Assembly (NCBI GenBank): GCA_050740455.1 | Contig: JBOIDF010000003.1 | Coordinates: forward strand, 1-64,000 | Direction: 5' to 3' | From: USCg-Taylor sp050740455 | Lineage (GTDB): Bacteria; Pseudomonadota; Gammaproteobacteria; JACCXJ01 | Length of the DNA stretch: 64,000 nt | In this document: one piece after another, positions 8,391 to 15,834 of the stretch | Layout: each line of letters opens with the position of its first letter | Position numbering within the stretch: the first letter of the stretch is position 1 | Translations under genes and position numbers: made by a program | Notes under the pieces: generated by a model | Seen by the model: only the letters and a program-made list of their open reading frames with translations | Told to the model about the DNA's origin: nothing | Databases searched by the model: none

Positions 8391-8721
8391 GCACGCAGGT
8401 CCAGGACCTCCACCCCGAGCGTTGGCTTATCGCAACTTCGCTCGCACTGGGCCTCGCAGCCGGTCTTGCTATACGCACGGCGGGGATGCTTACACCTTTG
8501 GGTGTCTGGTCTTGCCAGGATTGATCGCCAAGAACCTCTGTCATGAAGTCCGCAGCATGTTCTTCGTGGCGCCCGTAATTGCGCGGGCCGCTGCGGTCGG
8601 CGGCTTCGTGATCGCCCATCATGCCGATTACCCACCCGGCCAAATGACCGTGGCGATTTTGTGCCTGTTCCTTACCCTGACGTGGCTTTATCAATCCACC
8701 GTCTCTAGCCTTACTGCCTAG
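8391..8721 (+). pseudogene. C-terminal fragment of a zinc/manganese ABC transporter permease (ZnuB-like)
   Basis: Joining two frames gives the last part of a metal ABC permease: VQDLHPERWLIATSLALGLA, IRTAGMLTPLGV, then LVLPGLIAKNLCHEVRSMFF and hydrophobic helices to the TAG at 8719-8721. The frame changes within GGGTGTCTGG near 8500 (one base missing). The front two thirds of the gene are absent. No ATP-binding or metal-binding partner genes are nearby, so this is a transplanted or stranded gene end. Confidence 0.65.
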
Positions 8722-8737
8722 AAAGCGTTTAGGATCG

Positions 8738-8886
8738 CTAAGGAAGCTCTGCAAAAGTTACTGCGCAGCCCATCTGCTTTGTCGCCTGCTCGCTCGTCGC
8801 TCGCCTATCTAGGTGATATGTCTCGCGACTCGCTGCGCGGCTTCGCGCATCTAGGCTCGCTCGCGACACTTTTGCAGAGCTTCCCT
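8738..8886. repeat. Inverted-repeat element, family A, copy 1
   Basis: A 149-bp element bounded by near-perfect 19-bp terminal inverted repeats (AAGGAAGCTCTGCAAAAGT at the left and its complement with one change at the right). It carries no gene. A copy differing at only a few bases lies at 40001-40149. Size, terminal repeats and lack of coding capacity fit a MITE-like or REP-type mobile repeat. The whole element could fold into a long hairpin. Confidence 0.85.
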
Positions 8887-8966
8887 GAAGGTGGGTCCGC
8901 TAGTTCGCCGAGGCTGTCTCGCGAAGCATGGCGCGCCTTGATGGTTATTTTTAGCGAGGTTCTATC

Positions 8967-9380
8967 ATGTCCACGGTGTTCCATAAGATCGTTGCCGGTG
9001 AGATCCCGTGCCACCGGGTGTATGAGGACGCGCAGGTGCTCGCCTTCTTGGACATCTCTCCTTTGTCGCGCGGGCACACCTTGGTGATCCCGAAGCAGGC
9101 GGCGGCGACCTTGGATGAGTTACCGGAAGAATACGCCGCGGCCATCGGCCGCGCCTTGCCACGCATCTGCCGGGCGCTCATGCGCGCGACCGGAGCGACG
9201 GCTTACAATATACTCCAGAACAACGGACCGCTCGCCCATCAGGCGGTCTTCTATGTGCATTTCCATGTCATCCCGAAGTATCAAGAGGGACCGGGGCTGG
9301 GTATCGGATGGAGGCCGCAGACGCTGCCCCAGGACGAAGCCAAGGCGCTAGCGAACCTGATCGCGCGCCAGCTCGCGTAG
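8967..9380 (+). CDS. HIT-family nucleotide hydrolase/transferase
   Basis: A 137-residue histidine-triad protein of the Hint branch (FHKIVAGEIPCHRVYED, AFLDISPLSRGHTLVIPK, AYNILQNNGPLAHQAVFYVH). Hint enzymes split AMP from phosphoramidates such as lysyl- or aminoacyl-AMP. The triad itself is unusual. Instead of HxHxHxx the gene reads YVHFHVIPK, so the first His is replaced by Tyr (codon TAT, one base from CAT), while the central nucleophilic His and the third His remain. Many bacterial HIT proteins tolerate changes at the first position, so activity may persist. GAGG precedes the ATG. It is the only intact gene between 8.3 and 11 kb. Confidence 0.92.
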   Translation: MSTVFHKIVAGEIPCHRVYEDAQVLAFLDISPLSRGHTLVIPKQAAATLDELPEEYAAAIGRALPRICRALMRATGATAYNILQNNGPLAHQAVFYVHFHVIPKYQEGPGLGIGWRPQTLPQDEAKALANLIARQLA

Positions 9381-9522
9381 GTTTTCTGAATAGGTCTTCG
9401 AATGGTTCCAAAGCTCGCGGCCGCGACCTGCCTATCAGCTTTGCGAGCACGCTCTCAAGCAGTTGCTCGAACGGGCGCCGGAGATCCCGCCAGTCGCAAA
9501 ATTCCCTTGCAACCAGGCCACG

Positions 9523-9702
9523 ATGAAATTCCTGCACGCCGCGGACGTCCATCTCGATAGCCCGCTGCGGGGCCTGGATCGCTACGAGGGCGCGCCGGCG
9601 AAGGAGATCCGCGGCGCAACGCGCAAAGCGCTGGCGAACTTGGTCTCCCTGGCCCTCGACGAAGAGGTCGATTTCGTCATCCTGGCCGGGGATCTATCGG
9701 GT
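9523..9702 (+). pseudogene. N-terminal fragment of an SbcD/YhaO-type DNA-repair phosphoesterase
   Basis: The frame opens MKFLHAADVHLDSPLRGLDR, carries DFVILAGDL, and thus has the first two metal-binding motifs (DxH, GD) of the calcineurin-like phosphoesterase fold used by SbcD/YhaO nucleases. After GDLS at about 9700 the family sequence ends; the rest of the frame to 9837 is unrelated. About 60 of some 400 residues survive. The SbcC/YhaN partner is absent. Confidence 0.7.
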
Positions 9703-9711
9703 ATAGTCTGG

Positions 9712-9819
9712 CTAAGGTGTCCCCGACCAGATTCGCTGCGAGTCGCCGGGAAAAGTCCGCGTAAAACGCCCGAGCTCCGCCCAGGGGTCGAAGGGGGCTT
9801 GGCGGACCTCGACCTTCAT
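9712..9819 (-). pseudogene. Possible N-terminal fragment of molybdopterin synthase MoaE
   Basis: A 35-codon minus-strand frame starts MKVEVRQAPFDPWAELGRF, like the opening of some MoaE large subunits of molybdopterin synthase, then departs and stops. It faces the SbcD-like fragment head to tail, and the two scraps meet at about 9700-9712. The match covers fewer than 20 residues, so the identity is tentative. Confidence 0.3.
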
Positions 9820-9905
9820 GCTCGAACGCAGGGCTGACGTTTCCGGCTGCGGCACCCGAGTTTTCCCGGTGGCTAACGCGATCGGGAGATACTAACATAG
9901 CCCCG

Positions 9906-10751
9906 ATGCGCACCGGACAGGTCCTTGGCCTCGGGCCGCACGGTTTCCACCGTATGCACTACACGGAATGGGGAGCGCCCGAGAACGCGCGGGTGCTTGT
10001 TTGCGTGCACGGGCTGACGCGCAACGGGCGGGATTTCGACTGGCTCGCAGAGGCCCTGTCGCGAGACTACCGCGTGGTCTGCCCCGATCTCCCGGGCCGA
10101 GGTCAGAGCGACTGGCTGGAAGACCCGGCCGACTACGGCGTCCCGCTCTATCTCAGCGACTTGGTCGTCCTGCTCGGGCGTCTCGATGTCGAGCAGGCGG
10201 ACTGGTTCGGCACCTCGCTCGGGGGCTAGCTCGGGACCGTGATGGCGGCTCAGGCCGGGACTCCGATCCGGCGGCTGATCGTGAACGACATCGGCCCGGA
10301 GGTCCCGAAGGAGGCCCTCGAGCGCATCGCGACCTACGCCGGCCGCGAGCCGCAGTTCCCGGAGCTTGCGGCCCTGGAGGCCTACGTGCGGGTGGTGTAC
10401 GCGCCCTTCGGTCCGCTCACCGACGCGGCCTGGAGGCACCTCGCCCGCCACAGCGCCCGTGCCCTTCCGGGCGGGGGCTATGCCATGCACTATGACCCCG
10501 GCATCGGCGAGGCCTTCCGCCGCCGCGCCACCGAGTGGGTCGATCAGTGGGAGGTCTGGGACCGGGTGCGCTGTCCCGTGCTGATTCTGCGCGGCGAGAG
10601 ATCGGACCTCCTCACCCGTGCATGCGCGGCAGAGATGCAGAGGCGCGGACCCAAGGCCGAGCTGATCGAATTTGCGGGCATCGGCCATGCGCCCATGATC
10701 ACCACCGAGGCCGAGATCAACGCTGTGCGCGAGCGGCTGCTGCGCCCCTGA
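9906..10751 (+). pseudogene. Alpha/beta hydrolase with an internal amber codon
   Basis: A complete 281-codon alpha/beta hydrolase frame: VLVCVHGLTRNGRDF (oxyanion loop), CPDLPGRGQSDW, the nucleophile elbow DWFGTSLGG, a catalytic Asp in RGERSDLLT and His in AGIGHAPMI. An in-frame TAG at 10227-10229 interrupts it immediately after GTSLGG, where relatives have a hydrophobic residue. No other lesion is seen, so this is either a very recent nonsense mutation, a base-call error, or a readthrough gene. If stopped, the product lacks the catalytic Asp and His and is inactive. Confidence 0.75.
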
Positions 10752-10798
10752 TACATCCGACCCGCGATCGATCGCGCGACAACTCAGGAGGATTTGCC

Positions 10799-10978
10799 AT
10801 GGTTTGCTTCTGCCTGATGCCTGCACGGGCGTGGCGGCGACATGTTACGAACACGCTGCTGATTCGCGGCCTTTCCTGCGTCCCTGCCCCGTCATTCGGG
10901 GTCCACCGCAAAAGGAGTCCTGGCCGTTCACCGCTTAGAGATCCTCCCGGAGTCTCAGAGCTTGTGAAGAAATCGTAG
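10799..10978 (+). CDS. Small ORF with a strong ribosome-binding site
   Basis: A 59-codon frame starts 7 bases after CAGGAGGA, one of the best Shine-Dalgarno sequences in the window. The product opens MVCFCLMPARAWRRH and is Arg- and Pro-rich; I recognise no family. Its last codons lie inside a family B repeat, which supplies the stop. It may be the head of a gene whose body was lost when the repeat arrived, or a short regulatory ORF ahead of the DUF4331 unit. Confidence 0.25.
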   Translation: MVCFCLMPARAWRRHVTNTLLIRGLSCVPAPSFGVHRKRSPGRSPLRDPPGVSELVKKS

Positions 10979-11025
10979 CGAGCACACCCGCCCGCCGCGG
11001 CGTGCGGCGTTCCAGAAGGGCGTAC
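10956..11025. repeat. Inverted-repeat element, family B, partial copy
   Basis: It begins AGAGCTTGTGAAGAAATCGT and continues AGCGAGCAC plus a GC-rich stretch, matching one end of the full copy at 13823-13969 (opposite strand) for about 60 bases. The second terminal repeat was not found. Confidence 0.6.
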
Positions 11026-11130
11026 ATCCAAAATCCGATTGCGTGCGTACCTAACTACGATACGAGCACTTTAGCTCGTGTCGCGGCGCAGGCGCATAAT
11101 TTCCAGGTATTCGCCCAAGGAGGAACCCGT

Positions 11131-12624
11131 ATGCTTTACACCACATTAAAACCGATCGCCCGGGCCACGGCGTTGGGGCTGGTTCTGGCGGGATCAGGCA
11201 TCTCGTTTACCGAGGCCGCGAGTCACCGCGAGGCGCCCTTGATCGCTCTCGACCCGGCGGCCGACATCACCGATGTCTACGCATTCCGGAGTTGGGAAGA
11301 TCCCGACAAGCTGGTTTTTATCATGAACGTCATCCCCGGTCAGGAGCCGAGCGCCGGACCGAATTATTATTTCTTTGATCAAAATGTCGCCTACGACATC
11401 AACGTCGATGTCAATCAAGACGGCAAAGCCGATGATGTGGTCTATCGGTTGCGCTTTCAGACCGCGATTCGGGCGCCGTTTAACGATCTGCCGGTAGCTT
11501 ACGCCGGTGTCGATGGGGTCGCCGGACTGCCGCCCGGGATCCGTGATCTGGATGGATCCGATGCCGCGGGCTTGGGTCTGAGGCAGGAATTCTCCGTTAC
11601 CGAGATCCGCAAGGGAAAGCGGCGCAATTTGGGGAGCGGCCCGATGTTTGCCGTGCCGTCGAACATCGGCCCACGGACCATTCCCGACTACGAGAGTTTG
11701 TCGGCAAAGGGGATCTATGCTCTTACGAACGGCGGCCGGGTCTTCACCGGACAGCGCGACGAGACGTTTTATATCGACCTCGGTGCCACCTTCGACACGC
11801 TGAATTTTCGTGCCGCCGCCCCGATCCTGGCCGATGCGGATGACGGCAACGACGGGGCCAATCCCTTCGGCAACGATATGTTCTCCGGTTTCAACATCAA
11901 CACCATCGCGCTCGAGGTGCCGATCTCGGAACTGGTCCCGGAAGGGTCCAATGGCATTATCGGGATGTACGCCTCGACCAGCCGCCGAGCCACTGAGATC
12001 CATCGACCCGATGGCAAGGTGAAAGCCAAAGGGGGCTTCGTGCAGGTCGCCCGCATGGCCAACCCCTTGGTCAATGAACTGATCATCGGTACCGGCGTGA
12101 AGGATCGCTGGAACGCACAGGATCCGAAGCGAGAAAAACAGTTCCTGGATTTCTTTCTCAATCCGAGGTTGGTCGCGGTCATCAACCTGGCTTTCGGTAC
12201 TCCTTTTCCGACCTCCGGCCGCACCGATCTGGTGGCAGCGCTCCTCAAGTATCCCGGGCAGGATCCCAATAGCTGTAACAGCGCTAACCGCTGTTCGGAA
12301 CTACTGCGGCTCAATACCACGGCAGCTCCGAGCCTGCCCGCGGACCAGAAGCGCCTGGGGGGCTTGGCCGGCGATGCGGCGGGCTTCCCGAATGGCCGCC
12401 GTCCCAATGACGATGTGACCGATATTGTCCTGCGGGTCGCCGCGGGCGCGTTGCTAGGTCCGGTCCCGAATCTTGGGGACGGGGTAAACTTCAATATCGC
12501 GGCACCCGGATCGAATGTCACCGCGAACGGCATCTATCAGACGTTTCCGTACTTGCCGACACCCCATAGCGGCCGCGATCGGCGCCACATCGACTGTGGT
12601 GAAGCCGGCGCCAATCCCTGTTAG
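11131..12624 (+). CDS. DUF4331 family secreted protein
   Basis: A 497-residue protein with an N-terminal signal peptide (hydrophobic run LGLVLAGSGISFTEA, cleavage near AASHREAP). The mature part opens with the family signature SHREAPLIALDPAADITDVY. Asp/Asn-rich stretches such as DVNQDGKADD and DADDGNDGANPFGND suggest calcium binding but no catalytic motif is known. The function of DUF4331 is not established. The ATG at 11131 is preceded by AAGGAGGA at proper spacing. The gene leads a set with a TPR protein 32 bases downstream and a HupE/UreJ-like membrane protein beyond it, so the three probably act together at the envelope. Confidence 0.88.
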   Translation: MLYTTLKPIARATALGLVLAGSGISFTEAASHREAPLIALDPAADITDVYAFRSWEDPDKLVFIMNVIPGQEPSAGPNYYFFDQNVAYDINVDVNQDGKADDVVYRLRFQTAIRAPFNDLPVAYAGVDGVAGLPPGIRDLDGSDAAGLGLRQEFSVTEIRKGKRRNLGSGPMFAVPSNIGPRTIPDYESLSAKGIYALTNGGRVFTGQRDETFYIDLGATFDTLNFRAAAPILADADDGNDGANPFGNDMFSGFNINTIALEVPISELVPEGSNGIIGMYASTSRRATEIHRPDGKVKAKGGFVQVARMANPLVNELIIGTGVKDRWNAQDPKREKQFLDFFLNPRLVAVINLAFGTPFPTSGRTDLVAALLKYPGQDPNSCNSANRCSELLRLNTTAAPSLPADQKRLGGLAGDAAGFPNGRRPNDDVTDIVLRVAAGALLGPVPNLGDGVNFNIAAPGSNVTANGIYQTFPYLPTPHSGRDRRHIDCGEAGANPC

Positions 12625-12656
12625 GTGACGCGAGCGGAGATCGGCAACGCCTGGCC

Positions 12657-13823
12657 ATGAAACACTTACCGGTCGGTCTCGTCATCGTGCTGCTCTGTGA
12701 TCTCGCGCAGGCGGCCGCCTACATCCCGACGACTGACAAGGAAGTGCTCGAACGGTTGCCGATCGCTGTCCACCGCGTTGCGCGTGAGTTACGGGAGCTG
12801 CGCCTGAGCGTGCAACAGGAGCCCAAGCATGTCGGGTACGCCACGGAGCTTGCCAGGCGCTACCTCGAGATCGGACGCGCGGAAGCGGATCCGCGCTATG
12901 CCGGCTACGCCGAAGCGGTGCTGCAGCCGTGGTGGGAGGTGGCAGAGGCACCGGCCGAGGTGGGGGTGCTGCGCGCCGCGGTGCGCCAGCATCGGCACGA
13001 GTTCCGCGCGGCCTTGAAGGATCTCGATCGAGTACTGGCCAAGGACCCGCGCAACGGCCGGGCCTGGTTGATGCGCTCCACGATCCTGACAGTGATTGGA
13101 CGTTATCCCGAAGCGAGGCAGAGTTGTCTCGCCCTGCTGCGCCTCGCCGATGCGCTCGTCGCGACGGCCTGTCTCGGCGCGGTGGAAAGCCTAACGGGGC
13201 GGGCGCGCGCGAGCTACGCGGCGCTCGAGGGGGCGATCCAATCCGCGCCCGAGGCCGATGCGGCGACGCGGCTCTGGGCGCTGGCGTTACTCGGAGAGAT
13301 CGCCGCGCGGCTCGGTCAATTCGCCCAGGCGGAGCGGCATTTCCTCGAAGCGATGGGGCTCGGACGCCGCGATGTGTACTTGCTCTCGGCCTATGCCGAT
13401 TTTTTGCTGGATCAAGGCCGCTACGCGGAGGCCGCTCGGCTCCTGCGCGCTGAGACCCGCGTGGATGGCTTGCTCTTGCGCTTAGCGCTCGCCGAACACG
13501 CACTCGGCTTGGATACCGCCGGGCGGGTAACGATACTCAAGGCGCGCTTTGAAGCCGGCCGGGTACGCGGTCCGTCCTTGCACCCCGGAGAGGAGGCGAG
13601 GTTTACCTTGGTGCTGCTACAGGATCCGCGGCGGGCCGTGCAACTGGCGCGCGCGAATTGGTCGCTCCAGCGTGAGCCCCGCGACGCGCGCATCTTGCTC
13701 GAAGCAGCGCGCGCCGCGAACGATGCTCGAGCCGCCGGCCCGGTTTTGAAGCTGCTGGCGCGGGCGGGAACGGAGGATGTGGTCTTGCGCCGCTTGGTGG
13801 CAAGCTTTAGCGCGGTGGAGTGA
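12657..13823 (+). CDS. Exported tetratricopeptide-repeat protein
   Basis: A 388-residue protein with a signal peptide (PVGLVIVLLCDLAQAAA) and at least four helix-pair repeats of TPR type. Visible cores include HEFRAALKDLDRVLAKDPRN, GRAWLMRSTILTVIGRYPEA, LLGEIAARLGQFAQAERHF and YLLSAYADFLLDQGRYAEA. No enzyme motif. It probably acts in the periplasm as a protein-protein scaffold. It lies between the DUF4331 gene and the HupE/UreJ-like gene on the same strand. A family B repeat abuts its TGA stop and fills the gap to the next gene. Confidence 0.82.
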   Translation: MKHLPVGLVIVLLCDLAQAAAYIPTTDKEVLERLPIAVHRVARELRELRLSVQQEPKHVGYATELARRYLEIGRAEADPRYAGYAEAVLQPWWEVAEAPAEVGVLRAAVRQHRHEFRAALKDLDRVLAKDPRNGRAWLMRSTILTVIGRYPEARQSCLALLRLADALVATACLGAVESLTGRARASYAALEGAIQSAPEADAATRLWALALLGEIAARLGQFAQAERHFLEAMGLGRRDVYLLSAYADFLLDQGRYAEAARLLRAETRVDGLLLRLALAEHALGLDTAGRVTILKARFEAGRVRGPSLHPGEEARFTLVLLQDPRRAVQLARANWSLQREPRDARILLEAARAANDARAAGPVLKLLARAGTEDVVLRRLVASFSAVE

Positions 13824-13969
13824 GAGCTTGTGAATAAATCTACTGCGCAGCCCGCCCGCATCGTTGCACGGTGCTCGGAATCCTCATGTATTTCCACATA
13901 CACTGCGGTTCCTGCGCGCCGCGCGCCTCGCGGGCGTGCGTGCTCGCTACGATTTCTTCACAAGCTCTG
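13823..13969. repeat. Inverted-repeat element, family B, full copy
   Basis: A 147-bp element with 18-bp terminal inverted repeats (AGAGCTTGTGAATAAATC at the left; the right end reads as AGAGCTTGTGAAGAAATC in complement). The core contains an ATGTATTTCCACATACA segment shared, in reverse orientation, with the element at 40568-40711. It starts on the last base of the TPR stop codon and ends on the base before the next gene's ATG, so it fills the whole intergenic space. No gene inside. Confidence 0.85.
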
Positions 13970-15094
13970 ATGCAGCGCCTGGTCGTTGGAGGCCTGTTAC
14001 TCGCCCTGGCCGGGCAGGCCTGGGCGCATAAGGCCAGCGACAGCTACCTGAACGTGAACGCGGGCGATGAGCGCATCGAAGTGCGGTGGGACATCGCGCT
14101 ACGCGATCTGGATTTCGCCATCGGCCTCGATGGCGACGGCGATGGGGCCATCACCTGGGGCGAAGTCCGCGCTCGCCTACGAATGATTCGGGACTACGTC
14201 ATGCCGCACCTGCGTTTTGCGAGCGCTGGCGCCCCATGCGCGCCGCGGGGCGAGCGACAGCTCATCGATCATCATAACGACGGCGCCTATGCCGTTTTGA
14301 AGTTCGAGCTTGCCTGTCCGCACAGCGCCAAGGATATTCAAATCCATTATGACTTGCTCTTCGATCTCGATGCGGCGCACCGCGGGCTGCTGTCTTTCGC
14401 CTACCGCGGGAGTACCCAGCCGGCAATCTTCAGTCCCTCGCGCCCGCGCCAATCCTTTGCCCTGGGATCGCTGCACCCGCTGGATGGATTTCTGGCCTAC
14501 GGCCGCGAGGGGGTGTGGCACATCTGGATGGGCTACGATCATGTGCTGTTCTTGCTGAGCTTGTTGTTGCCGGCGGTTTTGCATCGCCGCGGGCGGGTCT
14601 GGGTCGAGGCCGATGATTTTCGGGCCGCTTTCCTCGATGTCGTAAAGATCGTCACGGCCTTCACCTTGGCGCATTCCGTCACGCTCAGCCTCGCCGCGCT
14701 CGGATCCCTGAAACTAAACTCGCGCTGGGTCGAAACCGCCATCGCCGCTTCGATCATAGTGTCGGCGCTCAATAATCTCTATCCGGTCGCGTATCGCCAG
14801 CGCTCTGCTCTGGCGCTAATCTTCGGCCTGATTCATGGCCTGGGCTTCGCGAACGTGCTCGCGGCCCTCGGCCTGCCGGCCGGCGGGCGCGTGCTGGCCC
14901 TACTCGGGTTCAATCTCGGTGTCGAGCTTGGACAGCTGGTGATCGTGAGCGCCTTCCTGCCCTTGGCTTTTAGCGCGCGCGCGACCCGGGCCTACCGCCG
15001 GCTTGTCCTTGGTCTCGGATCGTCGGCGATCGCTCTCCTTGGCTTTTTGTGGTTCGTCGAGCGTGGATTTAACCTCGAAATTCTGGGGAGCTAG
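13970..15094 (+). CDS. HupE/UreJ-like integral membrane protein with an EF-hand loop
   Basis: A 374-residue protein. A signal peptide (VVGGLLLALAGQAWAHKASD) leads a periplasmic domain of about 190 residues, followed by a HupE/UreJ_2-type membrane half. Motifs are VWHIWMGYDHVLFLLSLLL, AFTLAHSVTLSLAALG and LIFGLIHGLGFANVLAALG, with conserved His in helices as in metal-linked HupE/UreJ proteins. Near residue 45 the loop DGDGDGAITWGE has all positions of a calcium EF-hand. The ATG directly follows the family B repeat, so the natural upstream region, including any ribosome site, has been replaced. HupE/UreJ relatives are proposed nickel carriers; for this branch the substrate is unknown. Confidence 0.85.
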   Translation: MQRLVVGGLLLALAGQAWAHKASDSYLNVNAGDERIEVRWDIALRDLDFAIGLDGDGDGAITWGEVRARLRMIRDYVMPHLRFASAGAPCAPRGERQLIDHHNDGAYAVLKFELACPHSAKDIQIHYDLLFDLDAAHRGLLSFAYRGSTQPAIFSPSRPRQSFALGSLHPLDGFLAYGREGVWHIWMGYDHVLFLLSLLLPAVLHRRGRVWVEADDFRAAFLDVVKIVTAFTLAHSVTLSLAALGSLKLNSRWVETAIAASIIVSALNNLYPVAYRQRSALALIFGLIHGLGFANVLAALGLPAGGRVLALLGFNLGVELGQLVIVSAFLPLAFSARATRAYRRLVLGLGSSAIALLGFLWFVERGFNLEILGS

Positions 15095-15143
15095 CTTCTA
15101 GGCCGCCGCGTCTGAAGAGACTCCTACTTGACAGAAATCGTAG

Positions 15144-15176
15144 CCCGGGTTAGCCCGCGTAGCGGCGTAACCCGGG
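15144..15176. repeat. CCCGGGTTA hairpin repeat
   Basis: Perfect 9-bp arms CCCGGGTTA and TAACCCGGG enclose a 15-base loop. This is a common REP-like interspersed palindrome of proteobacteria. It lies between the membrane-protein gene and the brnTA promoter and could act as a terminator. Confidence 0.5.
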
Positions 15177-15232
15177 GCCGGTCGCCATGATTCCTGGGTT
15201 TCGCTGGGCTTAATCCACCAGGCGACGCTTGC

Positions 15233-15261
15233 TTGACGCGCGTATGTATATCGTACATATA
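15233..15261 (+). promoter_or_regulatory. brnTA promoter with palindromic operator
   Basis: TTGACG and CATATA are separated by 17 bases. The spacer and -10 carry the perfect palindrome TATGTA-N5-TACATA (15243-15259). It sits 8 bases before the brnT start codon. BrnA antitoxins repress their own operon from such sites, so this is the likely operator; binding itself is inferred. Confidence 0.6.
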
Positions 15262-15269
15262 TTCTCTAA

Positions 15270-15537
15270 GTGCGCGTCCATTTCGATCCCACAAAAGGCG
15301 CAAGTAATCTAAAGAAACATGGAGTGTCCTTCGCGGACGCGGAAGGCGTGTTTTACGACCCGTTAGCGATTCATCAACTGGACTCCGATTCGGAAGATGA
15401 GGAACGGTTTGTCGCGGTGGGTATGCGGTAGCGCGGGAATAGTTCTGGTTGTTGTCTATACGCTTCGTGGCGAGGAAATCCGGCTTATATCGGCTCGCCG
15501 CGCTACACGGCACGAGGTGAAATGCTATGAGAGCTGA
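15270..15537 (+). pseudogene. brnT: BrnT ribonuclease toxin, frameshifted
   Basis: The first frame, from GTG, reads FDPTKGASNLKKHGVSFADA and EDEERFVAVGMR, then stops at 15429-15431. The second frame completes the family: AGIVLVVVYTLRGEEIRLIS and ARRATRHE to a TGA at 15537. BrnT is a small RelE-like mRNA interferase needing its C-terminal ISARRAT segment, so the shifted gene should make no active toxin. The lesion is near 15424-15432 and one base suffices to repair it. The stop overlaps the start of brnA. Confidence 0.75.
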
Positions 15538-15826
15538 ATACGATTCTTCAAAAGGCAAGCGAGGTGCGCTAATACCGACGAAAGGCAAGACTCGCATTAC
15601 GATTTACATCGACGACGCGGTACTTAATGAATTTCGTGCCCGAGCGGAGCGCACGGGCGCTGGCTATCAGACAATGATGAACGAAGCACTAAGCGCTTTC
15701 TTGGAAAAGAATGAGAGACCAGTTGCGGCAGCCGTTTTGCGCCAAATTATTCGAGAAGAACTTCCCGAGGTATCGCGGCTAGCACGTCGTTCCTCCACCG
15801 GACGCGCAAAAACAACGCGCCGGTGA
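15527..15826 (+). CDS. brnA: BrnA antitoxin
   Basis: A 99-residue BrnA antitoxin. It opens with the family's MRAEYDSSKGKRGALIP linker, followed by an RHH DNA-binding domain (TRITIYIDDAVLNEFRARAE and YQTMMNEALSAFLEK). It neutralises BrnT and represses the operon. The gene overlaps the brnT pseudogene by 11 bases and is intact, so the antitoxin outlives its toxin here. The family usually lacks the extra basic tail (RRSSTGRAKTTRR) seen at this C-terminus. Confidence 0.85.
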   Translation: MRAEYDSSKGKRGALIPTKGKTRITIYIDDAVLNEFRARAERTGAGYQTMMNEALSAFLEKNERPVAAAVLRQIIREELPEVSRLARRSSTGRAKTTRR

Positions 15827-15834
15827 ACTTTCCA

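Noticed and set aside
13871..13969. N-terminal extension of the HupE/UreJ-like protein
   Set aside because: The extra 33 codons are repeat sequence; the signal peptide begins at the ATG at 13970.
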